A stretch of 64,000 nt of DNA from Dermacentor variabilis (taxonomy: Eukaryota > Arthropoda > Arachnida > Ixodida > Ixodidae), in the NCBI RefSeq assembly GCF_050947875.1, contig NC_134568.1:262178115-262242114 (forward strand), written 5' to 3'. The position numbers were made by a program, and so were the translations under genes. Every line of letters starts with the position of its first letter. Position 1 is the stretch's first letter. This document shows positions 46,809 through 57,812 of the stretch, one piece after another. The notes below the pieces were generated by a model. It did no database searches and was not told the DNA's origin. It saw only the letters and a program-made list of their open reading frames with translations.

Positions 46809-47099
46809 TACAGGAACCAAAGCCGCAGCCACTAAAATAAGCCCATTATTTATTAAACCGCTCAAGAAGACGTGGCTGTGCATCCTCCACGTCTTGTGAG
46901 CCACTCAGACGTTATTCCGTGGCTTCAGTGCTGAGCAAGGTGCGCTGTAATCTTATCAACAGAGGCAGATCGTGTCTATCTCACTTATTAACGCGATGTC
47001 GTTAAGGTGCCCGTCTCGCAGAAAATGTGGCGTCTCACGTTTGGCAAAAGGATTCTCGAACCACCCACACCCAAGCCCTCCATGTGACGCAAGGAATTA

Positions 47100-47578
47100 A
47101 TTGAACTAATTGTATTTATCAAGCTAAACTGCGCGGAAAAATCGTGAACTACAACTTACACAGAACCTATACACGTGATACCTCTCGGATTGTAATTTGA
47201 CTGTACGAGAAAACATAATTCTGTTACGCGAAAGCTCAAAGAATCCCTTTCACAAACATCTACCGGCCACGGCGTTCACAGACCGGCGGCGGCGTCCCCA
47301 ATTTGCGCGCACCGGCGGGATGGATGTCTTCGGCGCCACGGAGCGGCGCGCCCGGTTCCTTGCAATACCTCCAGCTGGCGCTCGCTGGCATCGCGGCCCA
47401 CGCAAGAGGCTGCGTTCCTACGAAAAAGCCCGCCTTCGTGCATAGCGTTCGCGGCCAGCGTTTCCCGGTAAACATTACGGTTACATGCGCTCCAGTTACT
47501 GGGAAGCGTGAGAAGCAGTCAGGAATCTTTAAACGCTATCGTGTTCCGCTCTTAAAGGCGTAGCTTAAGCGTCCTCCA
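47100..47578. repeat. MITE-like dispersed repeat, copy A
   Basis: Shares its right half with 52270-52450 (gcccgccttcgtgcatagcg against gctcgccttcgtgcaaagct, taaacattacggttac, gagaagcagtcagg, ctcttaaaggcg, cttaagc, cctccaac) and its left half with 57465-57530 (acttacaca, gatacctctcggattgtaat, gaatatgcgagaa). It is non-coding: the 80-90-codon frames are opened by CpG-rich composition. The matching right ends in different places suggest a mobile unit with a conserved 3' end. Transposase class is unknown. Confidence 0.6.
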
Positions 47579-47699
47579 ACTTTTTCTCACAATCATCGTT
47601 CACCAGCACAATTTTTCATTATCACCCGTGCCTTAGCTCCCTTCATATCCGCATTTGCTTAATCAGTTAAAAACGAAAACCACTGCGCTACAGAAAGCT

Positions 47700-47730
47700 C
47701 TTGGGTGGTACCATTCTGGTACCACCCAAG
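47700..47730. repeat. Perfect hairpin, 14-bp arms and 3-base loop
   Basis: cttgggtggtacca (47700-47713) and tggtaccacccaag (47717-47730) pair perfectly around ttc. It is not part of the repeats noted nearby. It could be a transcribed stem-loop or a snap-back duplication. Confidence 0.85.
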
Positions 47731-48282
47731 GCAGAAACTGCGCGTTTCGCGGCCGTGCGCAAGGGGAACTGACGATCGCGGCTCAATCTCGCGCGCCATA
47801 TATCAAGGAATGCGGGGAGGCAACGCGGGAGATAGGGGGTGAGGGAGCAGCTTCGAGTCCGCCAGCAAGTGCGTACTTTGCACTGCTGCGCACGGTCGCG
47901 CCCACGTAAAGAGAGTCTGCAGACGGCTCGTACCTTCGTGCGGGCTGTTTTCTCGCCGCTATTGTGTTGAAGCGATAGACGCACGAAGGTCCCTCCGCTC
48001 GCTGCTGCTGCCGCGATTGCTCACACCAGCATTTTGACAGCGAGTGTCCGCGCTCATCGAGTGTGATGTCCTCATGTTTGCTTGTGCGCGCTCATGTTCG
48101 CTTGTGCGCCATCCTTGTTAATTCAGTTACTAAGCGAATGTTTCCAAGCTTATATGTCAAATAAATCTACTAGCCTTCCTTCGTATAGCTGTCTACTAAT
48201 ACGCTATCGCGGCGCGCAGCGCGGGATGAAAAAAAATGGGGATAGAGAAGAGGCGCGAGGAGTAAAGCGGCGAGCAGGGTGC

Positions 48283-48630
48283 AGCGGAACCGTTATGCAG
48301 AAAGCGGAGGAAGATACGGCGAAAGCGTGAGAAGAAAAACGTAGTGCGGCGTCGGTGGCAACAAGATGGCGTCAGAGTAGCGCGCGTATCCTGGGAGGTT
48401 TGTCGATGGCGGCTTCTGTGAATCGCCCCCACGCGTCAGCCACGCGCTGGCCCCACGCGGTGGCGCTCCCGATCTCCAGATTGGCGAGGCAGTGGCGCCA
48501 CACTTCACTCCGTTTGCAACGTGCCGCACGAGAACGATTGTCCGCGCCAGCCAATATATCGCGAAATGAAAACACATATAGAGCTACGCTCAAATTTTGC
48601 ATTAAGAGTATCGTAATCGTCAATGAGCTC
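48283..48630. repeat. Dispersed repeat, copy 2 (shorter form)
   Basis: Aligns with 5257-5680 from gcggaacc to gtatcgtaatcgtc, with about 70 bp missing in the middle relative to that copy. A (CT)n run (48630-48652) follows its end directly. Non-coding in both places. Confidence 0.65.
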
Positions 48631-48652
48631 TTTCTCTCTCTCTCTCTCTCTT
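48630..48652. repeat. (CT)n microsatellite
   Basis: About eleven CT units, immediately after the dispersed repeat. Confidence 0.9.
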
Positions 48653-48686
48653 TGCCCTCTAGCCAACCCCTATTTCCTTCACCCCT

Positions 48687-49160
48687 GTGCAGGGTGTAAG
48701 AGTTGAGGAGGACTTTGGGATGGAAAACTTGGACGTTTATTTACATTATTACAGTGAGAGTCAATTAACAGTCTTAAAGTCATTGCGGGCCTGGCAGCAA
48801 ACTCGGACGCTGCGACCCGCGGCAAGAAGCTCGAAAGAGAAGAATCAAGGAATGCTCTAGGAATGCTCTCAGTCTGTGTCTTTTTAAGCCCTTCGGTGTC
48901 TCGAAGACACGTCACGTTCGGCCAATGGGAGAGCCCGCTCAGGTGACGCCATTTTCGGCCAATCGGCGAGCCCGCTCAGGTGTCGTCATTTTCGGCCAAT
49001 GGTAGGCGCCCGTGCGATGGTGTCACACCCGGCGGAGAGGGTCGCTGCTTGGTCCTCAATTGTCCGAGGGCTTACTTCTCCCTGCGGTCTTGCCTTGCTA
49101 ACTTGCAATGCACCGTCACAAGAGGCGGATGGGGGCGACGCTGCCAGGCTCTCGCTTCAC
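48687..49160 (-). mobile_element. Probable solo LTR, minus strand
   Basis: Read on the minus strand: a CCAAT-box repeat, then GGGCTTAAAAAGACACAG (TATA-like, 48898-48881), a ~140-bp leader, TAAATAAACGTCC with AATAAA (48741-48736), and an end near CACCCTGCA (48687). This is the U3-R-U5 order of an LTR. No internal retroelement coding sequence flanks it on either side, hence solo. The outer boundary on the U3 side and the target duplication are not defined. An alternative is the promoter and short exon of a host transcript. Confidence 0.4.
48917..49020 (-). promoter_or_regulatory. 37-bp tandem repeat with inverted CCAAT boxes
   Basis: Units start at 48917, 48954 and 48991 (each ttcggccaat; the third unit is diverged). 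Each contains ggccaat followed by gcccgctcaggtg. CCAAT boxes in tandem upstream of a TATA-like box are typical of enhancer repeats in LTR U3 regions. They lie 20-140 bp upstream of the TATA-like box on the minus strand. Confidence 0.6.
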
Positions 49161-49164
49161 TTTC

Positions 49165-51840
49165 GGGAAGAGTCAAGCAGTGAATAGCTCCACCTGCGGC
49201 ACACGAGGTGGGGGCCGCCAAGTTGTTTGCACGTGCCGCGCCTCTGGAATGTGGTATCCGTGCTTCTGCGCTTCTTAATGAGCTGTGGCGCGATTCGATG
49301 TGGTTAGGTGAACTCGAAGTAGGCTCAGGAAACGGTCCCGTATCTAACAAGGGTAACAATGAAATGGAAACTTGCATCTTATTAACCTCCCTGCTCTTTC
49401 CTTTCTCTATCTCTGTTCGTTGTCACAAGCCACTCAGGATAAGAAGCTATTGCGTTCTGCCGCGGAACACGAGGATGTAGGCTTGATTCCTGGCCCTGGC
49501 GACATTACTGCGACGGAAACGCAACGGAGGAACGGCAGGTACACCTATTAAAGAAGAAAGAAAAAAAAAACTTGTGGCAGTCGAAATTAATACAAATGCA
49601 AACTCCATATGGCGCTTCTCAGAGACCAGTTGAGGAGCTCTGTAACGTTTTGTTTCCTTCCTGTTTAATCCAGAAAGTCTGCGCTGTGTTCAGCGCCAAC
49701 ACTTGGCCATGTAGCTGCGATCACGTAATCTTCAGGAGGCCGCTGCGGGCCAACTAATGAGCCCGACGGCAGTGTATCTCCCTGGCCAGGCCGCTATTCC
49801 AGGCTCGGCCACCAGTGCGCTTGCTTCTCTTCCGTGTCGCGCCCCTTGCGACCAGGGGCCAGCCCGAGTGGGCCAAGCTTGCTGCGTGCCCGCCGGGCTT
49901 CGCGAAGCAGCGCGGCGTGAAACGAACGCGACGCTGAGCCCGCATATCCCTTCCGGTCTGCTGGCCCGAAGAAACGAAGCCCGCATGCAGCAGCCGAGAA
50001 GTCTCCCGAGACGTCAGGTGTACGCGCTTACTCCGCCTGCGAGCGCGCCGCGAGCATAAGCAGAACACGTGTTTAATCTCAAGCTGGGCGTTGCAGCGCG
50101 CCCAGTTTCGCCCGTGTGTGCGTGTGTGTGTTCTTCATTTAGCCGCTCTGTCTTGTTTATGCCGCATTCGTTGTTTTCTCCTCTGGGGCCGCGTCATGCG
50201 GGAGCTGCGCGGAAAACTCGGAATGCCTTTATTTTTTTCATTTTCCTCGCGCCTGTTATTTTCCTGCGGATCAGAGCACACAAAAATGAAATTGCGGCCT
50301 GCTTCGGCGCTGGTTGCTTTAATTTAGAAGCTAAGAGTTGAATCGAGCGTTGCTAGAATGCTACTTTGTGGACTTTGAAAGCTTAAAACTTCGATAATAT
50401 GCTCTGGGTTGGAAATGCTCAACTGCAAGTATACAGAACGCCAAACTCTAATATTATGCCGCGTCCTATTACAGAATGTCAGATGAATGTGGAACTAAAA
50501 AAAATGCAGTGCTCTTTAAAGACATTTTAGACTATCCTAAATCTATGAGCTGAAGATCAGATGGTATATACATCGGAACAGGGGACATATATGCTTGTGT
50601 GTTTGCCCACTCTTCGTTGCTTACCATGCTTTCTACAATAGACTTATATATGCCTAGTGTTTTCACGCTGTCTCATCTACACCCTATACGTGATTGCTCA
50701 CTTGGCTGTCTTCTAAGAAAAAAACTCGGTTGGGTCGCTACGTGGCGTCTCTTACACCCTCTCTTCGAAGAGACAGCGTAAGCTTCAGGAAGGTAGTTTT
50801 CTTTTTAGTTATAGCTGTAGAACAGAGAGAAAAACTGGAGATATGTTACCTAATCAGAGCTAAATGGGCACTGATGACTGCGCATGGTAAAAGGGAAAGG
50901 AAGGAGAGAAAATTAACGAAGGAATGGAGGAAACGCGAACGGGGGAAAGTATGTGACGTTTACACAGGACGGTAGTGGACGGGGGGGGAGTGTGATTCGC
51001 ACTGATATGCGCGCTGAGGGCACATTTCTTTATAAATTCTTGTCAGGATGATCTTCCCGCATCAGATTAGAAAAGCTACCGCTCTGCCGAGATTCACAGA
51101 GTGCAGATCCGCAAGGCGCAGTGCTTGCCACTCACGTGGGGTGCATATTTGCATTGAGTCAATCGAAACTCGAAGTATCATACGTGTTACAGGAACCAAG
51201 TTCAGATATCTTTTTTGTCTATTCGTCAACAAACGACAATATTTTGAAGCAATAGCAAATATAATGAGCATACTAAATCTCGTATAACCGACGGAAGGGA
51301 CACTTGGCAATAGGACGAATATTAACACGATAGCATTCAAGGGCAACTGCGGCGTTGTTTTAACCATGCTAGGATATTGTCATTTTCAAATGGCAATGAC
51401 AGACCTGTCTGCGGTAGGGTGTTTCAATTTGCTTAGAAATTCATCAATAATTTCAAGTAACCATTACACGAGATACCGAAACAGAAACGGGTAGCTGTTT
51501 CGCGTGACGTCACGATGAGTCGATGACGTCAGATCCCACACTACCATAATTTAAACACGCAGTACACGTGGAGCTAACGCCAATGAAGCGAAGCTGATTA
51601 TGCCTCCTGAAGACACAGGGAGCTTTTACAGATTTTCCGAACCAGACAGCGACAGTGACGGTGTAGTCTCTGACGTCATAAACACAGGGTGGCCGGTAGA
51701 AAGTCATGAGTCGAGAACGCAACCAATCTTTAAAATTCATTTTCAGAAAAACTGCAGCCATATTGTTCGGCACAGATAATCAGAGTGTGAAAAAGAACGT
51801 ATATTCCAAATCTTATTAAGAGCAGCAGACATCTAAAAAT
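49165..51840. other. No gene recognised; CpG-rich patch at 49750-50060
   Basis: 49750-50060 is CpG-rich and open in three frames on both strands (84-104 codons), so no frame can be preferred. A perfect splice donor is not evident. The rest is AT-rich with no domain. The CpG patch could be a promoter, but no supporting element was seen. Confidence 0.4.
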
Positions 51841-51849
51841 CGCCACAGT

Positions 51850-52455
51850 TGCTTTAAGGGCCCCCCGTGTCGCAGAAAATCCGGTGTTGGTGTCGGTGCC
51901 GCCGTCAGCGCCGGAGTAGGCGTCGGCGGAGTTGTCCGTGAGCGATAATTTTCGCATATGTTTAGGGATATATGTATGCCAAGCCTTGCTCTATGACATG
52001 CCGTATATGCGGGTTATATTGCCACATAATTCTATCGCTAAAGTTGCTCATACCCTCTCTTACATTCTTGACAAAGTTATTCCTCGGAATTTTGAGAATG
52101 ACAGCTCACAAGCAATTGTCATGAAATAAAACCATGACACTGTATGGGTTTTATGTTAAATCTTCTCAGACTTCAATTTTAAAAGTGCGAAACAATAACA
52201 GAAACCTGGAAATGTTTTTTTTTCTTTGGCACGACTGTGCACAATCAACGGGATCGCCCCACGCAAGACGCCGAGTTTCTTCTACCAGAATGCTCGCCTT
52301 CGTGCAAAGCTTTCGCAGCTGGCATTTCTCGGTAAGCATTACGGTTACTTAAGTTGCAGTTGCCGGAAAGCGGGAGAAGCAGTCAGGGAGCTTTGAATTC
52401 TATCGCGTTCCACTCTTAAAGGCGAAGTTTAAGCTTCCTCCAAACTGAGGCCCGA
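51850..52455. repeat. MITE-like dispersed repeat, copy C (longest)
   Basis: Starts near gctttaagggccccccgtgt (51851) and ends near ctcttaaaggcgaagtttaa and gcttcctcc (52445). The right half matches 47300-47578. The left part has a GGTGTCGGTGCCG-type GTC/GGC repeat. ctttaagggc at the left and cttaaaggc at the right could be remnants of inverted ends. No coding pattern. Confidence 0.55.
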
Positions 52456-53403
52456 TAACCTGCTGGTTTTCTCAAGGCTACAATCTAAGCCAGTTGTTCC
52501 AGAGCTCGCGCGCTGGAGCCTACCTGTCAGTTTTGATAGCGGTCGGCTTGGTGATACTGCTGCTGTTGTTGATGATGATAGTGGATACTGCTCTGCTCGT
52601 CTCGCATACGACGAATAAAGAGTCCGAACGCGAGCCCCATCACGACTCAGCAAGAAACACACAGTTCCCAAATAATCGCAAATTTTGTACACTCTATACC
52701 AACGCCCTCGGAACTAATGAGAGTGTATCCGAAGCGGAGCGGTGTTTACGGCGACGAGATTTAGGGGGCATGGCAGGGAACGGCGTATATTTTGAACCTG
52801 CGGCCTTTACGTCCTCGTCTCCTTGTGTGTTTTCGTTTTTCATAACGCGCTGGTAGAAATTAAAAAAAATGTCAGTTGTCAAAAATGGTAAATATGGCAA
52901 CATAGCAAAATGGCAAAAATGACAGTACTGTCGGCGATAGCAAGATTTAGCGTTGCGCTTGAACTTCTCGGACAGTGTTCTAACCATACGCGGGTCCAAT
53001 TAACGTAAGCTGGACATACGCGGGTGCACCAAAATTTCTGGCACCCTTAAAAGCTTTAACGCGCAGTGAAGGGCCTGTAATGACATGGTACAGGCGCCAT
53101 TACGGGGCCCGTAAGGAGCCGCGCCAGTAAAATAACATCGCTTTCAGGTTTGAGCAGTTATATTGTTTTGCGCTTCTAATGTTTAATAGTCTAAGAAGAT
53201 TTAAAATAAAAGGTGAATGTTATGCTTCCTGAAATTTGTTAGCGGGCTCCCGTTCTCAATATTCTGAGGAATAACTTAGTTAAGAACGTAAGACTTGATA
53301 TGAGCAACTTTGGTGGTTGAATAGTGTAGCATTATCACCTCCATATATGGCATGGATAAACACATACTATACATATACCTAAATATATACGGAGCTCCGC
53401 GGC

Positions 53404-53664
53404 AACGCCGTGCTACCCGCCGTGGTTGCTCAGTGGCTATGGTGTTAGGCTGCTGAGCACGAGGTCGCGGGATCGAATCCCGGCCACGGCGGCCGCATTT
53501 CGATGGGGGCGAAATGCGAAAACACCCGTGTACTTAGATTTAGGTGCACGTTAAAGAGCCCCAGGTGGTCGAAATTTCGGGAGTCCTGCACTACGGCGTG
53601 CCTCATAATCAGAAAGTGGTTTTGGCACGTAAAACCCCATAATTAATTATTATTAACGCCGTGC
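53404..53664 (+). repeat. Target-site duplication pair of the full-length Ruka SINE
   Basis: aacgccgtgc at 53404-53413 and again at 53655-53664, a perfect 10 bp. It brackets the SINE and its A/T-rich tail exactly. Confidence 0.93.
53414..53654 (+). mobile_element. Ruka: Full-length Ruka-type SINE with target-site duplication
   Basis: Head: ccgccgtggttgctcagtgg (box-A region), then ggctgctgagcacgaggtcg and a perfect box B, ggatcgaatcc (53470-53480). Body: ggccacggcggccgcatttc, ttaggtgcacgttaaagagc, cccaggtggtcgaaatttcg, tacggcgtgcctcataatca and gtggttttggcacgtaaaac. It ends in an AATTAATTATTATT tail. It is a Pol III-type tRNA-derived SINE with both promoter boxes intact and a perfect 10-bp duplication, so a relatively recent insertion. 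The body sequence matches the tick SINE family Ruka as I know it. It depends on a LINE partner for mobility; which one cannot be told from the window. Confidence 0.93.
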
Positions 53665-53955
53665 AGAAGAACGCGAGCAGAATCAGAGGAACCGAGGAGC
53701 TCATCTGGCAGCCTCCGATGAAAGGGTGAGCCACGCCCGCCGCCACGGCCTTGAGTAAGTAGAGCGGCGCAAGCGTCATGCGAACGTTGTGGGCTCGGCA
53801 ACGACCGGTGGTATTTCTCTTTTGTTCCACTTTCACTTCCCCGTTTCCTTGTATAATTCTACATTTCAATTTAAGAACGCATTTATTTTCTCTAAACTTT
53901 TTGTTCCCTTAATTTTCCACTGGCTTCGCATAATCGTTGCACTCGAGGTGAGGCA

Positions 53956-54165
53956 CCCGCCGCGGTAGCTCATTCACTGGCATTGCGCTGCTGAGCTCGC
54001 GCTTACGGGTTTAATCTCGGCCGCGGTGGCCGCATTCCGAACAATGTTCTTGTACCGTGCATTGGATGAAGAACCGCACGTGGTCAAAATAGATCCTGAT
54101 TCTTCAACTACGGCGTGCCTTTGATAAGATTGTGGTTTTGGTACGTAAAACCCCAGAATTTCTGT
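53956..54165 (+). mobile_element. Ruka-type SINE, diverged
   Basis: cccgccgcggtagctcattc (head), gcgctgctgagctcgcgctt, a degraded box B (gggtttaatctcg), ccgcggtggccgcattccg, gtgcattggatgaag, cacgtggtcaaaat, actacggcgtgcctttgata and gtggttttggtacgtaaaac. It is shorter than the full-length copy through small deletions in the body and is followed by a C run (54181-54196). Confidence 0.85.
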
Positions 54166-54542
54166 TGAGAACTAAACCAGCCCCCCCCCCCCCCCCAGAA
54201 TTTTATCTATTTATTTTGTAACTTAGATGTCCACTTAGTTGTGTCTTCCACTTTTAAGGCTCCAGTTAAATAACTTCGCCTGTTGTATGCCGTGTACTAC
54301 GTTCTGCAAGTGGTGATCCTGAAACGTCTTTAATCTAAATATTTCCTATGCTACTCTAACTTTGCTTTGTCGCTATTTTTGGACAAAAGTTTCAATGTGA
54401 CTTCTATGGAAAATGTGTCATCAAAACATTCATCAACCGGTGCCAAAATTAAAGAGCTGGGTGCCAAATATTCATGCACCGAGACACATCGCTACATTGG
54501 AACTCCCGCTTTAAAATAAATTTAGGCAAACCGCGGTAATAA

Positions 54543-55406
54543 GAGCCTGCTGCTTCGGGAATCTTAGATATCTTTAAGAAAGGTCTGCAGCCTCTAGAAC
54601 TTACGCATGAGGTCCGCATGAATAATTGCTTGCGCTTTCTAGATCTCAGGCTGTGCCTTGCTGAAAAACATGTGTGCTGGTGCTTCGAACCGAGGAGTAA
54701 GAAGCCACTCTTTCCCTTTAACTCGGCACATTCAAAGCTCGTTAAACGAGGTATTATAACGTTATGCTTCGTTAACAGCCTCAATAAATCTTGCTCACAC
54801 GAGATGCAACATAGTTTTTCCGCACAGGTTGATCGGCTTTCTTGGGCTGATTACCCATTGGCCTTAATTTCAGTCGCACAAAACGTGATCTGCCCGCTCA
54901 GTCAAGGAACCATCCGGTTGAAAGGCGCGTGTTCGCAGTGCTTGATGTCTCCCATGGGCTAAAAAATAATTGGGCAGCGTGCCGTAATCACAGTCGTTTC
55001 CTCAGCCTCGGGAAAGCTGGCAAGGATCTGCAAACGTATAAATGAGCCTAAATCACGACAGAGTTGTTGCTCTGTCGGGCGTATAAAACGTTTTGAGACA
55101 TGCGCAACGAATGTGGTTTACCAGATTCCCCTGTTTTCCAACAGTAAATATGTTGGACCGACAAACAGGTGCGTAAACGATCGTTTAAGAGAGTACTATA
55201 ATAACGTTCATAACACTGTTCAAGGCCATTTGGGCATCCATTGCCGGGACTGCGGCTGCGTGCCCCTCTTTGAAGATACGAAAGTTTTAGCGAGACACAG
55301 CTCACAGCTCACGCGGTCAATTATAGAAGCTGATTTCATCAGAAAACTGGGTAGTATGTGCGTTAGTGACCCCTCTGTCGCGCTAACACCTAGTGAAGTC
55401 ATGTAA
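54543..55406 (+). pseudogene. PLE reverse transcriptase C-terminus plus GIY-YIG endonuclease, one nonsense codon
   Basis: A single frame is open for 288 codons except for TAA at 54960-54962. The RT part reads ILDIFKKGLQPLELTHEVRM, LRFLDLRL and CFEPRSKKPLFPFNSAHSKL (the PLE RT end). The endonuclease part reads NVVYQIPLFSNSKYVGPTNR (GIY-YIG in the form VVY...YVG) and CVNDRLREYYNN, then HLGIHCRDCGC and a tail with IIEADFIRKLGSMCVSDPS. The His/Cys cluster and the final EA...I...CVS block match the GIY-YIG end of other PLEs. Upstream of 54543 the frame is closed and the fingers and palm of the RT are absent. Better preserved than the copy at 41395-42100. Confidence 0.85.
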
Positions 55407-55570
55407 CTCAACAAATATAAATAGTAGTGCTCGTTTTTTTCAAGCGACCATGTTCTTAGTGCAATGACTTGCTGCTAGAACACCCCTTGTGACTGCCTTT
55501 CATTTTCTGCGCATGCCCCCTCTTGTATATATACAGATCATGCGGCAAGGCAATAAAATATTTTGGAACA
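55407..55570 (+). other. 3' region of the PLE
   Basis: Follows the stop. tatatatacag (55526) and ggcaataaaatattttgg (55549-55566) mark a poly(A)-type signal, as in the 41395-42100 copy (ttcaataaacc). No pseudo-LTR match to 43803-43875 was recognised here. Confidence 0.5.
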
Positions 55571-55574
55571 GCGC

Positions 55575-57395
55575 AGTGTGTGTCTTCTCTCGCAGTCCTT
55601 GTCCTTCACGCTCTACGTCGTTTTTGTCATGAATTATACCAACTAGCCCAAGCAACCACCCTAGCAAGGGACACCGTAGTGGGCGGTTCCGTAACAATTT
55701 CGACCTCCTGGCGTTCTTTGACATGCACCTAAAACAAGGCATAGAAACGTTCTTGCTTCCGATGACTCTAGATCGCGACCATCGCAGTCAGAAATCAAAA
55801 TCGCGACGTCGTATTCTTTCCATTTTCGCTGACGTTCCAGAGACTATAGCGGCCCGTTTTGGCCTGTTTGTGCACAAGATAGTTCACTTGGTCACTGCTT
55901 TCCCGGAAATTCCGTTTCTGTTTGACTTCCAGACTCCCTGGCTTGCTTTTGCAACATAAGCTTTCTTCGGGTCAGTGAACATAATGCGCAGCTTGCGCTT
56001 GGTGTTTGTGTCACGTGTCTCGCACCAAATATTGCATCTGTACTTTGCCTCTAGCGCACGTACGAATCCAAAGTGTTAGGGGGTCTACTGAATATACCGT
56101 TTCGCAGCCTTCGGAAAAGTACGTCCCTAAATTTATCGTCCGTGTGTGACGTACAGCTTCAGACATCCAGGATGTCGCCATTTTTCTCGCACGTGGGAAC
56201 CGATATGCTTTCTCTCCAGTAATTGTCGATAAGTTACATTATAATGTTCCCAATAAGGTTCCGCACTTTGTGTATTCTTTATCCCATTCGCCTTCCAAAT
56301 TTCCACTGATTCTTTTTTGTCGAGCGGCTTTGCCATTACTTATGCACTGCAAGCGCTCTCTCCGTGATCACGAATACGGCTCTGCCTGTGCTCGGGCTTC
56401 CCACAGCACGGCAGCTGTCATATTTATTTCTCTACGAGACTTTCAGGCGGTGTGATTTGTCCACGGCCAATAATAACAGCGCCGCGCCTTCGTGTACAGT
56501 GCGCTGTAATCATTGGCCATGAACCAATATGAACTGTCCCAGTGTTCTATCGACTGATTTGTATGGTGAATATATTCGCACAGAGCCAGAGACATTACTG
56601 TCAGTATTATACATTTAGCTATTGTGTAAGAGGGCATATGTGTAGGCTGCGCAGGCGGGCGTACACTTGTAAAGGTCTCGTCGGCGTTGAAAGCATGCTT
56701 TCAAAGACAGTGCTCGTTCCAGAGCTTCGCCATTGTCCCTTGTTATTCGCCCTGTTTTGCATAATGTATTCAACGTGCGGACACGAACTAACCGGTTTGT
56801 CGGTCTTAACTGCTCGGCGTACACACTTGCGTTGCACGCCCTCGTTGCCGTCACTCGAGATGCGGCCACGGTACACGACCACAGTTTGCGCTCGTGCTCC
56901 GCCGCGGGACCTGCTCGCGCTGGCATCTGGGGCTCCCTCTGCGCTGGTCCGTTCACTTCGCTCTCGGCCGCGTGTGCGTTCATGTGGTGGTGAGACCGTT
57001 GTTCAGAAGTGTGCCATGAATTCAAACTGACGTTAGTTTTCAAGCCCTTGAACGTCTGGTTAGATTTTGCGATGTCAGCCTTCTGCCTGGGCGCCTTCAT
57101 CGCTGAAATGTTAGCATGTTATGCGCGTCGCACGTGTGCATATGCGCCGATTAGACCCCCAGTGCAAGAATAAATAAATAAATATTTGTATGCGGCACCT
57201 CTTTGAGGCCCCGGATCAATGATATAAACCGCGTTCACCACACCGCAAAGTGTTATTCAGGAGCTCACTCGACATACCTCCTGCCTATACGCGGAGCGAA
57301 GTGCAACTGACGGTGGTCCGGAGCAGAGCACCAGTTGCAATCCGTGTCAACTTCAACCTGTATGTGTACGGCACTATAGTGTAGCTATTTCACGA
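55575..57395. other. No gene recognised; GC-rich patch with overlapping open frames at 56540-57100
   Basis: 56542-57030 is open for 162 codons on the plus strand, and 56615-57100 for 161 codons on the minus strand. Frames open on both strands in the same GC-rich stretch indicate composition, not selection for coding. No domain was recognised in either. A (TAAA)3 run lies at 57171-57183. Confidence 0.4.
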
Positions 57396-57399
57396 ATGC

Positions 57400-57790
57400 T
57401 TAGTTTCACTACGAACAGAAGCGACAAAATGAGCGTAATTGAATTGCGTCAGGGAATTCGTAAAGTACGACTTACACACAAGCTGCAGACGCGATAGCTT
57501 CGGATTGTGATTCGAATATGCGAGAATAACGGCATCGTCAGAATGACGATATCGCCTGATGACGTAATCTGATGACGTCTTCACATCAAACGTGACGTCA
57601 CACGATGACGTCTTCGTCAAGTGATGATGCCACCATATGTCGTCATGTGATGCCTCTCGGAGAAGCAGCCCACAGTTCGCTTTCCGCTTCTTTGCACAGC
57701 CTCCGGGATCGGCCCACATTTTTGTGTGAGCACCGCGCATGCGGGCACGAAAAATCCCGACGAACGAGAGGCTAACAGCTTCGCTGTAAA
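57400..57790. repeat. MITE-like dispersed repeat, copy B, with a cluster of CRE-like motifs
   Basis: The left part shares acttacacacaagctgcaga, gcttcggattgtgattcg and gaatatgcgagaat with 47150-47215. 57540-57650 holds several TGACGT motifs (tgacgtaa, tgacgtct twice, tgacgtca, and cgtcat on the other strand). The right end is aacagcttcgctgtaaa (57774-57790), a motif also seen at the left end of the element at 62448. No coding potential. Confidence 0.55.
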
Positions 57791-57812
57791 AAAAGAAAGA
57801 AAGAAAGAAAAT
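57786..57812. repeat. (GAAA)n run
   Basis: gaaagaaagaaagaaa directly follows the copy B repeat. Confidence 0.8.

Noticed and set aside
56542..57100. Two ~160-codon frames on opposite strands
   Set aside because: Both strands are open in the same GC-rich stretch and neither has a domain, so low stop-codon density explains it.
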